From NCBI RefSeq assembly GCF_004117835.1, contig NZ_SDSC01000001.1:620001-684000 (forward strand): DNA of 64,000 nucleotides, read 5' to 3'. The stretch is from Macrococcus sp. DPC7161. GTDB lineage: Bacteria > Bacillota > Bacilli > Staphylococcales > Staphylococcaceae. The translations under genes were made by a program, and so were the position numbers. Positions 48,343 through 60,249 of this stretch are shown here, piece by piece (positions within the stretch are counted from its first letter, which is position 1; the number at the start of each line of letters is the position of its first letter). Below the pieces are notes generated by a model, which saw only the letters and a list, made by a program, of their open reading frames with translations, was not told where the DNA came from and did not search any database.

Positions 48343-48378
48343 AACTAGACACGAATATTTAAAGTGTCTAGTTTTTAA
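48343..48378 (+). terminator. free-standing terminator-like hairpin
   Basis: Ten-base-pair stem AACTAGACAC / GTGTCTAGTT with an 11-base loop, then TTTT. No gene ends just before it on either strand, so the transcript it would stop is unknown. Confidence 0.55.
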
Positions 48379-48449
48379 CTTTTGTTAAAAATAGACAAAA
48401 ATAATTACCAGAAACCTTAACATATCAAAGGATTAATATTAAATAATTT

Positions 48450-48489
48450 AAAAGGTGACATTGATTTTATTAATGTCATCTTTTATAAT
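48450..48489 (+). promoter_or_regulatory. CAP-domain gene promoter within a long dyad
   Basis: TTGATT (48461-48466), a 17-base spacer and a perfect TATAAT (48484-48489). A 13-base inverted repeat with one mismatch (48450-48462 with 48472-48484) overlaps the -35, the spacer and the first base of the -10. It may be an operator, or an upstream terminator reused as promoter DNA. Confidence 0.7.
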
Positions 48490-48546
48490 GTAATTGGGAA
48501 TAGATTACAATATGATTTTTTATAATAGTTTAAGGAGCGATTAATC

Positions 48547-49392
48547 ATGAAAACATTCAGACATTTAAAAATGGCGATGCTTACTGGTATGACATTATTG
48601 CTCACACAACAAATTACATGTGCTGCAACATATAATATTCCAAGTAAGTTTTCAGACGGTCGATTCAATACTTACAGTCATGCAGCAAATCAATCTTATC
48701 GTCCAAAACTTAAGTTGTGGACAGGTGATACTGTAGAAAAGGTTATTATAAGAACAAGCAAATCATTCGATCAGTTAAAAAAACAACCTGAGAAATTACA
48801 ATATGAACGTGCATCAAAAGCACAATATAAAAATCAAGTGATTTTATGCCAAAATAAAAGAAATTGTATCTATTCACCGACAAAATTAAATTTCGGTACA
48901 CAAACTGCATTTAATAATGGTACTTTATTTAACAATAAATCGTTTAACAACTATCTATTACAAATGGTTAATAAAGATCGTAAAGCAATAGGCGTTAGAC
49001 CATTAAAATATTCTTCCGCTTTACAAAAAGGTGCAAATATTAGAGCACAAGAACTTGCAAATTATGGACACATTGAGATAAATCATAAACCACACGTCAG
49101 ACTTAATCATTCAAGATTTTCAACTGCATTTACAAATATTCCAAATGCTGCATATAAAGTAGGAGAAAATACAGGTATGAACTTCTATCGTGGTAACCCG
49201 TATGAAATTGTGTCAGAAAAATATATGGCTGAAAAATTTTATAAACAATGGAAATCTTCACCTGGACATTATAAAAATATGTTACGCCCATATTATAAAA
49301 CTATGGCGGTAAGTGTAAAAATGTCTCAATACAATCGTATTGAAATTGGGCGCTACAGTTATTTCTATGGCGTTCAAGCATTTTCAAAATAA
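48547..49392 (+). CDS. secreted CAP-domain (SCP/PR1-like) protein
   Basis: 281 residues: signal peptide (about residues 1-26), a 100-residue basic region without recognised domain holding two nearby cysteines (CQNKRNC), and a C-terminal CAP domain from about 140, with LLQMVNKDRKAIGVRPLKYS, GHIEINH, GENTGMNFY and WKSSPGHYKNML. AAGGAG precedes the ATG. CAP proteins are secreted and of uncertain function in bacteria. It interrupts the block otherwise shared with Bacillus, so it is a lineage-specific addition. Confidence 0.87.
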   Translation: MKTFRHLKMAMLTGMTLLLTQQITCAATYNIPSKFSDGRFNTYSHAANQSYRPKLKLWTGDTVEKVIIRTSKSFDQLKKQPEKLQYERASKAQYKNQVILCQNKRNCIYSPTKLNFGTQTAFNNGTLFNNKSFNNYLLQMVNKDRKAIGVRPLKYSSALQKGANIRAQELANYGHIEINHKPHVRLNHSRFSTAFTNIPNAAYKVGENTGMNFYRGNPYEIVSEKYMAEKFYKQWKSSPGHYKNMLRPYYKTMAVSVKMSQYNRIEIGRYSYFYGVQAFSK

Positions 49393-49422
49393 TTATCCAA
49401 CATAAAAATTATTATGATAAAA

Positions 49423-49461
49423 AAACACCCACATCGTATTACAATTACGATGTGGGTGTTT
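49423..49461. terminator. bidirectional terminator between the CAP-domain gene and yqfO
   Basis: Sixteen-base-pair perfect stem with a seven-base loop (49423-49438 with 49446-49461). It ends directly at the yqfO stop codon. Confidence 0.87.
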
Positions 49462-50550
49462 CTATATGACTTGAAACGGGTCTGTATTTATTTCTGAAGC
49501 GATTACTCTACATTCTAAGTCCATTAATTCTAATATAGATTTCAGCCCATCTTTCATCACATACTCACTATAATGACTTATATCTAATGTATTTAATTGA
49601 TGCATTAATAAATCATGTGCTTCATGGTATTTTATATCACCTGTTAAAAATACATCAACATTAGTTCCTTTTACAGATTGATAAAAATCAAAACCAGAAC
49701 CACCGATGATACCTACATTTTGTACTAAGCTTTTAGAATCACCTATTAATTTTACAACGTCTAATTGAAGTCGCTCTTTTACAAGTTGCGCAAACTCATA
49801 AAGTGTAAGAGGAACTTCTAATTCAGCGAAAATCCCTGTACCAAAATTACTTTCAACCTCAAAAGGCATGATTTGATATGCAGGAGTTTCGTATGGATGA
49901 TTATCAATTAATGTTTTAATCACAATTCTTGATAATGATTCCTTTAACACACCTTCTATTTTCATCTCATCTTCGTAATGTACCTCTCCTATATTACCTA
50001 CATATGGATTGGCATTATTTTGAGCCTCAAATTCACCAGTGCCTTCAGTAGTATAAAAGCAATGTTTATAATTGCCTATTTCGCCAACTCCTGCTGCCGC
50101 TAAAGCATCCTTTAAATGAATCGCATTATCTTTAGGTACATACGTTTGAAGATAACAATATTTTTCTTTTAATGGTAGTAGTATACGAGGATTTTTAAGT
50201 CCGATTTTTTCTGAAATATAGTAACTAACACCTTTTTCATAATGATCCAGATTCGTATGCATAGCGATTAAATTAATGTTGTGTTTTATCAATAAACGAA
50301 TTATCTTATTATATCCTTCTTCATTGATGCTTTTAAGCCCTTTAAAGATTAAGGGATGATGAGCGATAATGACATTACAATCCTTCTCAACTGCTTCATT
50401 AACGACTTCTAAAGTACAGTCTAACGTCGTTATTATCCCATTAACTTCTTCTTGTATATCACCAATTAGCAATCCTACATTATCCCAAGACTCAACTTTA
50501 TCAAACGGAATCACATCATTGATTTCACTTAATAATGTACCTACGTTCAT
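49462..50550 (-). CDS. Nif3-like dinuclear metal centre protein (YqfO-like)
   Basis: 362-residue NIF3/DUF34 protein. Seen: DNVGLLIGD, IAHHPLIFKG, MHTNLDHYEKGV and the C-terminal GGSGFDFYQ and DVFLTGDIKYHEAHD metal-binding motifs, with an insert domain of about 130 residues in the middle, as in staphylococcal and Bacillus members. Often labelled GTP cyclohydrolase I type 2, but the function is not settled. It overlaps trmK by 4 bases. Confidence 0.92.
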   Translation of the reverse strand: MNVGTLLSEINDVIPFDKVESWDNVGLLIGDIQEEVNGIITTLDCTLEVVNEAVEKDCNVIIAHHPLIFKGLKSINEEGYNKIIRLLIKHNINLIAMHTNLDHYEKGVSYYISEKIGLKNPRILLPLKEKYCYLQTYVPKDNAIHLKDALAAAGVGEIGNYKHCFYTTEGTGEFEAQNNANPYVGNIGEVHYEDEMKIEGVLKESLSRIVIKTLIDNHPYETPAYQIMPFEVESNFGTGIFAELEVPLTLYEFAQLVKERLQLDVVKLIGDSKSLVQNVGIIGGSGFDFYQSVKGTNVDVFLTGDIKYHEAHDLLMHQLNTLDISHYSEYVMKDGLKSILELMDLECRVIASEINTDPFQVI

Positions 50551-51227
50551 TTTAACACTTCCTTTAAGGCTAATATTTGATTGATGAGCGAAGCATACTT
50601 TTCTTGATGTTCTTTTTGATTTTTAATGCCTGCTGCTACATTTTGTAGTTGATTTAATTCTCTTTGCCATTTTTCTTTAAAGACTTCATTTTTTTCTTTT
50701 AAAAGATATGGTCCAAACTTCATTTCTAATGGTGTGTAGTTACATATTCTTTCGGCTTTATTACAAACGAGAATTTCATAAATGTGTTTCTTCTCCTTCA
50801 TAATCACCTCGTGATCAATTTGATATCCTAAAGTTAATATCGCTTCTCTAACAGCTTCTGTATGTATATTACTTTGCAAAATTAATGTTGGAAAATGAGT
50901 TAATTTATCTTTACCATTTAATAATATTTCTTTAATCAATGGTCCACCCATACCACATATCGTAATTACATCCACTTCTCCTGCTTTTATAACATCTAAT
51001 CCGTTCCCTAAGCGTACATCAACTAAATCTTGCTTTTGATATTTTGCAACGTTTTGCTTAGCTGCTTCAAATGGTCCTTTCACAACTTCACCAGCAATGG
51101 CACGTTCAATTTTACCTTGTTCTAATAAATACAATGGTAAATACGCATGATCAGATCCTATATCTGCTAATGTTTTATGATTAACAAAATTACTTACTTC
51201 TTTTAAACGTTGATTTAATGGAATCAT
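50547..51227 (-). CDS. trmK: tRNA (adenine(22)-N1)-methyltransferase
   Basis: SAM-dependent m1A22 methylase (YqfN). Seen: LADIGSDHAYLPLYL SAM motif, VITICGMGGPLIKEIL catalytic region and LILQSNIHTEAVR. 226 residues. Essential in S. aureus and some other Gram-positives. It lies directly upstream of yqfO in the transcript, as in Bacillus. Confidence 0.94.
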   Translation of the reverse strand: MIPLNQRLKEVSNFVNHKTLADIGSDHAYLPLYLLEQGKIERAIAGEVVKGPFEAAKQNVAKYQKQDLVDVRLGNGLDVIKAGEVDVITICGMGGPLIKEILLNGKDKLTHFPTLILQSNIHTEAVREAILTLGYQIDHEVIMKEKKHIYEILVCNKAERICNYTPLEMKFGPYLLKEKNEVFKEKWQRELNQLQNVAAGIKNQKEHQEKYASLINQILALKEVLK

Positions 51228-51243
51228 AACTTCTCCTTATAAA

Positions 51244-51275
51244 AAAAATCTTTTGCCAGAAGGCAAAAGATTTTT
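51244..51275 (-). terminator. terminator after cccA
   Basis: Fourteen-base-pair perfect stem AAAAATCTTTTGCC / GGCAAAAGATTTTT with a four-base loop. T tract on the minus strand. Confidence 0.88.
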
Positions 51276-51278
51276 GAA

Positions 51279-51629
51279 TTATTTAGCGCCGTCTTTTAAA
51301 AACTTAACTAAAGTATCTAAGTCTTTATCAGAAATTTTAGATTGGTCATGAGCTGGCATAGCCCCTTTACCCTCACGAATAATTTTCTTAAAAGCATCCG
51401 CTGGTTTAGAACTTCCTGCTAATTTAGGACCCATACCACCTTCTAAGTTTTGACCATGACATGATGTACAGTTATCTTTTGCAAAAGTTTTTGCATCAAA
51501 TTTTTGTTCTGTCTTAGCCCCTTCTTTACCTTCTTCTGCTTTATTAGCACCATGTGCTGATAAGAAGAAAATTAAGCCTACACCCATAAGCATAATCAGT
51601 AAAAAAGGAATTACTGGATTACGATTCAT
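51279..51629 (-). CDS. cccA: membrane-anchored cytochrome c (c550-type)
   Basis: 116 residues: an N-terminal membrane anchor (about 5-24), a charged linker and a single-haem domain with CTSCH and a distal Met in GAMPAHD. AAAGGGAGG precedes ATG 51629; the upstream extension is not supported. The same gene sits beside sigA in Bacillus. S. aureus lacks cytochrome c, while oxidase-positive relatives have it. Confidence 0.95.
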   Translation of the reverse strand: MNRNPVIPFLLIMLMGVGLIFFLSAHGANKAEEGKEGAKTEQKFDAKTFAKDNCTSCHGQNLEGGMGPKLAGSSKPADAFKKIIREGKGAMPAHDQSKISDKDLDTLVKFLKDGAK

Positions 51630-51666
51630 TATTAAACCTCCCTTTATTTTCACCATATACATATCT

Positions 51667-51694
51667 ATTTTATATTAAAAACAGTAGAAGTCAA
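51667..51694 (-). promoter_or_regulatory. cccA promoter
   Basis: TTGACT (51694-51689), a 16-base spacer and TAAAAT (51672-51667) on the minus strand, between rpoD and cccA. Confidence 0.65.
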
Positions 51695-51722
51695 AGCCAT
51701 TTTTCATAAATTCGTCAAAAAT

Positions 51723-54595
<2,873 letters not shown>

Positions 54596-54611
54596 AATAT
54601 CTCTCCCAACA

Positions 54612-55427
54612 CTAATTTGATTGGTTTTCTATTATATTTATGATTTCGTTAGCTGTTTCTTCAATTGCTTTATTTGAAACGTCAATGACTTGACAGCCAA
54701 TTCGTGAAACAATTTCTTCAAAGTATTCAAGTTCTTCTAAAATCCTTTGATCTCTAGCATAATTCGCATCATTACTCAAACCTAATTGAACCAATCGTTC
54801 TTTTCTTATAGCATTTAATTTATTAGGATCAATCTTAAGTGCAATACATTTCTTTGGATCAATATTAAATAACATCTCTGGTGGGTCTACTTCAGGTACT
54901 AATGGCACATTCATCACTTTATACCTTTTATGCGCTAAATACTGACTTAATGGTGTCTTAGACGTTCTAGAAACACCAATCAATACGATATCTGCAATTG
55001 GCAACCCTCTTGGATCTTTACCATCATCATATTTTACAGCAAATTCAATTGCTTCAATCTTCTTAAAGTATTCTTCATCTAACTTATGAACCATACCAGG
55101 TTCATTTAAAGGTACTTCTTTTAAAACATCTTGTAGGATATTCATGAGAGGACCCATAATATCGACGTTTTGAATATTGTTTAATGCCAATTCACTCTGC
55201 ATATAAGCTCTAATCTCTGGCTTAACCAATGTGTAGACAACAATCGTTTGTTGCTCCTTTGCTAAATTAATCACATCATCAACATTTTGAATGGTTTCAA
55301 TATATGGAACTCTAATTGTTTCTACATGATGATTAAATTGTTTAAATTGAGAAACACATGCTTTCGTAACAAGTTCAGCGGTTTCACCTACCGAATCAGA
55401 TGCAATGATTAATTTAATATTCTTCAT
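54612..55427 (-). CDS. pyruvate, phosphate dikinase / PEP synthase regulatory protein (YqfL-like)
   Basis: DUF299 bifunctional kinase/phosphorylase family that turns PPDK or PEP synthase on and off. Seen: [14 protein letters not shown] at the N-terminus, P-loop [16 protein letters not shown] near residue 153, and EVDPPEMLF. 271 residues. It lies just after ccpN, its usual partner, which implies joint control of the PEP-pyruvate node. Confidence 0.92.
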   Translation of the reverse strand: MKNIKLIIASDSVGETAELVTKACVSQFKQFNHHVETIRVPYIETIQNVDDVINLAKEQQTIVVYTLVKPEIRAYMQSELALNNIQNVDIMGPLMNILQDVLKEVPLNEPGMVHKLDEEYFKKIEAIEFAVKYDDGKDPRGLPIADIVLIGVSRTSKTPLSQYLAHKRYKVMNVPLVPEVDPPEMLFNIDPKKCIALKIDPNKLNAIRKERLVQLGLSNDANYARDQRILEELEYFEEIVSRIGCQVIDVSNKAIEETANEIINIIENQSN

Positions 55428-55436
55428 AATAACTCC

Positions 55437-56069
55437 TTATTCTCCTTCTATTAAAGATACAAAAGCCTTTGTGATTGTTGTTTTAGTTATTCTTCCTGTC
55501 ACTTCAAAATGTTGATCAACTTTATTTACTACTGGTAATGAATCAATTTCTTTTTCAATTAATAGTTTAGCAGCATATAGTAATAAATCATCTGGATAAC
55601 ATACTGAGATATTTGGCATTCTACTCATAAATACGTGCACAGGCAGCTCATGAATATTCTGTCCTCCCATACTCGCTCTAAGTAAATCCTTTCTTGAACA
55701 AACTCCTACAAGGTGATTGTCATGGTTTGTTACAAACAATGTGCCGACATCCTCTAAAAACATCGTACATATTGCATCATAAGTAGTAATATCTTCATGT
55801 ACAACTACAGGTAAAGATTGAAAGTCTCTAACTACAAATTTCTTAATAGATTGACTAAGTAGTTGTGTACTTGATTTCCCCGTATAAAAATAACCAACAC
55901 GTGGTCTAGCATCTAAGTAGCCTGCCATCGTTAAAATGGCAAGATCCGGCCTTAAAGTTGCTCTCGTTAAATTTAATTGTTCAGCAATTTTCTCACCCGT
56001 AATCGGTCCATCTTGCTTCACAATTTGTAGAATACGATCTTGCCTTTTATTGAGTTCTATATTAATCAC
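55437..56069 (-). CDS. ccpN: CcpN-like transcriptional regulator with CBS domains (YqzB-like)
   Basis: Represses gluconeogenic genes in Bacillus. Seen: N-terminal winged helix (LNKRQDRILQIVKQDGPITG, then RATLRPDLAILTMAGYL) and two CBS domains, the nucleotide-sensing part (about residues 80-205). 210 residues. The start is uncertain: GTG at 56069 aligns with homologues, but no ribosome binding site lies at normal distance before it, and no ATG is available. Confidence 0.9.
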   Translation of the reverse strand: MINIELNKRQDRILQIVKQDGPITGEKIAEQLNLTRATLRPDLAILTMAGYLDARPRVGYFYTGKSSTQLLSQSIKKFVVRDFQSLPVVVHEDITTYDAICTMFLEDVGTLFVTNHDNHLVGVCSRKDLLRASMGGQNIHELPVHVFMSRMPNISVCYPDDLLLYAAKLLIEKEIDSLPVVNKVDQHFEVTGRITKTTITKAFVSLIEGE

Positions 56070-56140
56070 CTCATACAGACATAGTTAGTTAATTTTATTA
56101 TATGATTAGTTATAGTTTTTGACAAATTTATAGCTTTTAA

Positions 56141-56169
56141 TTGAGTTCTCAAACAAAACATGCTATATT
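56141..56169 (+). promoter_or_regulatory. glyS promoter
   Basis: TTGAGT (56141-56146), a 17-base spacer and TATATT (56164-56169) with a TGC extension. A perfect TTGACA lies at 56119-56124 but no -10 suits it. Confidence 0.6.
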
Positions 56170-56170
56170 T

Positions 56171-56319
56171 TTGTTAAGCGAGTTAAGAATGGTGAAAGCT
56201 TAACAAATAAATTGGCATAACAATACAATAATTAAAGTTGAGTGGATACACTAATTTGGGTGGAACCGCGGGTATATATACTCGTCCCAAGGCAATTTTT
56301 TGCCTTGGGACTTTTTTTA
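56171..56319 (+). ncRNA. T-box riboswitch of glyS
   Basis: The T-box sequence GGGTGGAACCGCGG (56258-56271) is followed by a 12-base-pair terminator (56284-56295 with 56300-56311) and a T run. Upstream, AGCGAG and AATGGTGAAAG match the distal part of Stem I, and GGC at 56214-56216 is a candidate glycine specifier. The part before the T-box is only about 80 bases, far shorter than usual. Uncharged tRNA-Gly should promote read-through. Confidence 0.88.
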
Positions 56320-56353
56320 TTCAACTTTAAACATATATCAAGGAGGCAAAATC

Positions 56354-57742
56354 ATGACTAAAACAATGGAACAAATCGTAAACCTTGCCAAACATCGTGG
56401 ATTCGTATTTCCTGGAAGTGAAATCTATGGTGGTTTAGCCAACACTTGGGACTATGGTCCATTAGGTGTAGAATTAAAAAATAACGTTAAAAAAGCTTGG
56501 TGGTTAAAATTCGTACAACAATCTCCTTACAATGTGGGATTAGATGCAGCGATTTTAATGAATCCAAAAACATGGGAAGCAAGTGGTCATTTATCAAACT
56601 TTAACGATCCGATGATTGATAATAAAGATTCTAAAATTCGTTACCGTGCAGATAAACTAATTGAAGATTATATGCACAATGTCGAAGGTGATGAAAACTT
56701 TATCGCTGACGGAATGAGTTTTGAAGATATGAAAAAATTCATCGATGATAAAGGCATTGTATGTGCTGAATCTGGTACTGCAAATTGGACAGACATCCGT
56801 CAATTCAATTTAATGTTTAAAACATTCCAAGGTGTTACTGAATCGAGTACAAATGAAATCTTCTTACGCCCTGAAACAGCACAAGGTATTTTCGTTAACT
56901 ATAAAAATGTTCAGCGCTCTATGCGTAAAAAATTACCATTCGGTATTGCACAAGTTGGTAAATCATTCCGTAATGAAATTACACCGGGTAACTTTATTTT
57001 TAGAACACGTGAATTTGAACAAATGGAATTAGAATTCTTCTGTAAGCCAGGAACTGAAATTGAATGGCAAAATTACTGGAAAGAATATGCTTCTAATTGG
57101 TTAAAAACATTAGGTATTAAAGAAGAAAATACTAAATTACGCGATCATGATGAAGACGAATTATCACACTACTCTAACGCAACAACTGATATAGAATATA
57201 AATTCCCGTTCGGTTGGGGTGAACTTTGGGGTATTGCGAGCCGTACTGACTTTGACTTAAAAGCGCATATGGCAGTATCAGGTGAAGACTTCACATATCA
57301 CGACCAAGAAACAAATGAAAAATATGTACCATACTGTATCGAACCATCATTAGGTGCTGATCGTGTAACATTAGCATTCTTATGTGATGCATATGAAGAA
57401 GAAACTTTAGAAGGTGGCGATGTGAGAACAGTAATGCACTTCCACCCTGCACTTGCACCATATAAAGCAGCAATTTTACCACTAAGCAAAAAATTATCAG
57501 CTGATGCAATTAAAGTTTATGAAGAATTAAGTCAATATTTTGCGATTGATTTTGATGAAAGTCAATCAATTGGTAAACGTTACCGTCGTCAAGATGAAAT
57601 CGGTACACCATATTGTATTACATTTGACTTCGATTCATTAGAAGATCAACAAGTTACTGTACGTGACCGTGATACGATGGAACAAGTACGTATGCCTATT
57701 TCAGAATTAAAATCATTCTTAGAAGAAAAAATTAGATTTTAA
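56354..57742 (+). CDS. glyS: glycyl-tRNA synthetase (single-chain, class II)
   Basis: Charges tRNA-Gly. Seen: [13 protein letters not shown] motif, motif 2 [20 protein letters not shown], and motif 3 [13 protein letters not shown]-terminal anticodon domain. 462 residues from ATG 56354, preceded by AGGAGG; earlier in-frame codons lie within the terminator. The single-chain alpha2 form replaces the Bacillus glyQ-glyS pair at the same position. Confidence 0.97.
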   Translation: MTKTMEQIVNLAKHRGFVFPGSEIYGGLANTWDYGPLGVELKNNVKKAWWLKFVQQSPYNVGLDAAILMNPKTWEASGHLSNFNDPMIDNKDSKIRYRADKLIEDYMHNVEGDENFIADGMSFEDMKKFIDDKGIVCAESGTANWTDIRQFNLMFKTFQGVTESSTNEIFLRPETAQGIFVNYKNVQRSMRKKLPFGIAQVGKSFRNEITPGNFIFRTREFEQMELEFFCKPGTEIEWQNYWKEYASNWLKTLGIKEENTKLRDHDEDELSHYSNATTDIEYKFPFGWGELWGIASRTDFDLKAHMAVSGEDFTYHDQETNEKYVPYCIEPSLGADRVTLAFLCDAYEEETLEGGDVRTVMHFHPALAPYKAAILPLSKKLSADAIKVYEELSQYFAIDFDESQSIGKRYRRQDEIGTPYCITFDFDSLEDQQVTVRDRDTMEQVRMPISELKSFLEEKIRF

Positions 57743-57748
57743 TTTATA

Positions 57749-57780
57749 AAAAATTCCGTTGAGCTATCAACGGAATTTTT
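57749..57780. terminator. bidirectional terminator between glyS and recO
   Basis: Fourteen-base-pair perfect stem AAAAATTCCGTTGA / TCAACGGAATTTTT with a four-base loop, between the two convergent stops. Confidence 0.88.
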
Positions 57781-58521
57781 TTATAGATTTAATTGTTTTA
57801 TAATTTGTCTGCTCTTTAAGTGAACTCCAATAAATTCATCATATAGTAAAAACATTAGATGTTCCATTTCTTTTAAATACTCGTCACTGATGTTTAGATT
57901 TACTTCTTGCTCAATTGGCAAATGATAAAGTAGATGCATAAAATATAAACTTCTATTTTGTATTTTAAACGCATGTTCATCATCAAGAAGCCCTTGTTTC
58001 GTGATGGGTGAATTGTACTTAATAGAATAAGCTACAAACTTTTCTTGATTACCATGATTTTCATGCATCGACCAATGAAAAATTGGTGTAAACCCATATA
58101 ACGGCATACACTTTAAGCCTACCAAAATCCCTATTAATTTAGGCTTAATGCCTTGATCTAATTGATCTAAACCTAACTGCAATAATTGAAAATAAAATTT
58201 AGAAACATCATGTTCCTCAATTGCTTTATCAATAGTTTCACAAATGAGTTGGCAATATGTTAGTTTTTCAATATCTAGTCGTAATTCATAATGACTCTTA
58301 ATCGTATCTATCGAACTTAATGTCCCCATACCTTTAAATTGGCTATAAATAAATATATTTTCATAAAATAAATCTAGACCTGCACCATATTTATTTGATT
58401 TTCGAGCATTTCTTGCCATCAGTGTTGTCTTTACACCATGTTCACTTAGAAAAGTAACAATTAAATGATGATCACCATAAGGTATTCTCTTTATGACAAT
58501 CCCTTTTGTTTTTTTGAGCAT
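57781..58521 (-). CDS. recO: DNA repair protein RecO
   Basis: RecFOR mediator loading RecA on SSB-coated DNA. Seen: N-terminal OB fold (KGIVIKRIPYGDHHLIVTFLS) and a helical C-terminal domain. 246 residues. The zinc-finger cysteines of many RecO proteins are not complete here. It shares one base with era. Confidence 0.92.
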   Translation of the reverse strand: MLKKTKGIVIKRIPYGDHHLIVTFLSEHGVKTTLMARNARKSNKYGAGLDLFYENIFIYSQFKGMGTLSSIDTIKSHYELRLDIEKLTYCQLICETIDKAIEEHDVSKFYFQLLQLGLDQLDQGIKPKLIGILVGLKCMPLYGFTPIFHWSMHENHGNQEKFVAYSIKYNSPITKQGLLDDEHAFKIQNRSLYFMHLLYHLPIEQEVNLNISDEYLKEMEHLMFLLYDEFIGVHLKSRQIIKQLNL

Positions 58522-59423
58522 TAATACTCATCTTCTCTGTAGCCAATTTGTCTAATAAAATTAGGTTTGTTTCTCCAATCTTTTTGAACTTTTACCCATA
58601 ATTCTAAATAGACCTTTGAGCCTAATAACATTTCTATATCTCTTCTTGCCATTGTACCGATTTTTTTAAGCATTGCACCTTTTTTACCGATGATAATGCC
58701 TTTTTGCGATTCACGTTCAATATAAATCGTTGCTTCAACACGCACTTTATCTTCATCTTCTCGCTTCATTTTTTCTACATTTACACCAATCGCATGAGGT
58801 ATTTCTTGAGATGTTAAATGTAATGCTTTTTCACGAATAAGTTCAGCAACAATAAAATGTTCAGGGTGATCTGATATTTGGTCTTTAGGATAGAACATTG
58901 GTCCTTCAGGCAAATATGACCCTAAAACCTCTACCAGTCTGTCTACATTATTACCTTGTAATGCTGAAATTGGAATGATTTCTGCAAATGGTAATAAATC
59001 TTTATATTTTTCAATTTCTTTAATTAACTCATCTGGATGAATTAAATCAATTTTATTTAAAACTAAAAATATTGGTGTCTTACTGTTTTTTAACATTTCA
59101 ACAATGTACTCATCGCCACGACCGAGACTTTCTTCAACATTGACCATAAATAAAATAGCATCCACTTCTCTTAAAGTATTTTTAGCTACTTTCATCATGT
59201 AATCGCCTAAAACATGTTTAGGTTTATGTATTCCAGGCGTATCGATAAAGATGATTTGAGAGTCATCAGTCGTTAATACACCTTGTACTTTATTTCTAGT
59301 TGTTTGTGCTTTATCAGACATTATTGCAACTTTTTGTCCTAACACTTTATTCATAAATGTTGATTTACCAACATTTGGCCTACCAATTATGGCCACAAAA
59401 CCTGATTTAAAATTATTTGACAT
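58521..59423 (-). CDS. era: GTPase Era
   Basis: Ribosome assembly GTPase for the 30S subunit. Seen: G1 [10 protein letters not shown]3 DTPGIHKP, G4 NKID, and a C-terminal KH domain with [15 protein letters not shown]. 300 residues. It overlaps cdd by 11 bases. Confidence 0.97.
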   Translation of the reverse strand: MSNNFKSGFVAIIGRPNVGKSTFMNKVLGQKVAIMSDKAQTTRNKVQGVLTTDDSQIIFIDTPGIHKPKHVLGDYMMKVAKNTLREVDAILFMVNVEESLGRGDEYIVEMLKNSKTPIFLVLNKIDLIHPDELIKEIEKYKDLLPFAEIIPISALQGNNVDRLVEVLGSYLPEGPMFYPKDQISDHPEHFIVAELIREKALHLTSQEIPHAIGVNVEKMKREDEDKVRVEATIYIERESQKGIIIGKKGAMLKKIGTMARRDIEMLLGSKVYLELWVKVQKDWRNKPNFIRQIGYREDEY

Positions 59424-59823
59424 CTTCTAAGTCCCTTCCCGAAAATCCTAGTGGTAATAATTCATCAACTGTACGCTGAATGACATCACCTTTTATGTTT
59501 GTTAAATAAACAACCATATCATCTTCACACATTTCTTTAATCACTTGACGACAAGAGCCGCACGGAGATGATGGTGTTTCAGTATCAGTTGTTATCACCA
59601 AAGCTTCGAAATCACATGGTTTATAACCAGCAGCAATAGCAGAAACAAACGCCGTTCTCTCCGCACAAATTGTATCTCCATAAGCAGCATTTTCGACATT
59701 ACAACCATTGAAAGTTGTACCATCTTTACAAATTAAATATGCGCCTACTTTAAATTTTGAATAGGGTGCATAAGCATTATCTCTAGATTTTAATACGCCT
59801 TCAAACCATTCTTTTTTCATCAT
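59413..59823 (-). CDS. cdd: cytidine deaminase
   Basis: Pyrimidine salvage; deaminates cytidine and deoxycytidine. Seen: CAERTAF (zinc Cys and catalytic Glu) and PCGSCRQ. 136 residues from ATG 59823, which follows AAAGGTGAT; a GTG at 59829 is less likely. Confidence 0.95.
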   Translation of the reverse strand: MMKKEWFEGVLKSRDNAYAPYSKFKVGAYLICKDGTTFNGCNVENAAYGDTICAERTAFVSAIAAGYKPCDFEALVITTDTETPSSPCGSCRQVIKEMCEDDMVVYLTNIKGDVIQRTVDELLPLGFSGRDLEDVK

Positions 59824-59899
59824 TATCACCTTTTTTATATTATTTTAATTATATATATTTCTTTATTTTTTCTGATATGTAGTTTGTTGAATGCTTTAT

Positions 59900-60247
59900 C
59901 TATTGCATTGATTTGATGATGTACGGAACAAAAATCATTAACCCAATGATTAAACTCATTATACTCGCTAATAGTACCGCAAATGCAGCAGTATCTTTTG
60001 CATGCTTTGCAAATTCATGATAGTCTTCAGTCACTAAGTCAACGACATATTCAACTGAAGTATTGATTACTTCCATAAATAGTACTGTGAAAATAGCGAT
60101 AATCAAAAACAACCATTCTACCTTAGAAACATTAAAGCATATCCCTAATGTAATAACTATCACTGATGCAATGAGATGTAATACAAAGTTTATGTCCTTT
60201 TTTAATAAAGTCATACATCCTTGTAGAGGATAAATAAAGCGTTTCAT
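59900..60247 (-). CDS. dgkA: undecaprenol kinase / diacylglycerol kinase family
   Basis: Membrane kinase with three helices. Seen: conserved EVINTSVEYVVDL and KHAKDTAAFAVLLAS. 115 residues. Gram-positive DgkA proteins phosphorylate undecaprenol rather than diacylglycerol. Two bases separate it from ybeY. Confidence 0.93.
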   Translation of the reverse strand: MKRFIYPLQGCMTLLKKDINFVLHLIASVIVITLGICFNVSKVEWLFLIIAIFTVLFMEVINTSVEYVVDLVTEDYHEFAKHAKDTAAFAVLLASIMSLIIGLMIFVPYIIKSMQ

Positions 60248-60249
60248 AT

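Larger units (their letters stand above)
48092..48546. other. gene-poor 455-base AT-rich gap between ispH and the CAP-domain gene
   Basis: No open frame with a ribosome binding site is visible. It holds the ispH terminator, a free-standing hairpin with T tract (48343-48378), and the CAP gene promoter with a dyad (48450-48489). A small RNA ending at 48378 is possible, but no strong promoter marks it. Confidence 0.6.

Noticed and set aside
49434-49451. Zur-box-like dyad TCGTA...TACGA
   Set aside because: It is the centre of the long CAP/yqfO terminator stem, with wrong half-site spacing for Zur and no promoter beside it.
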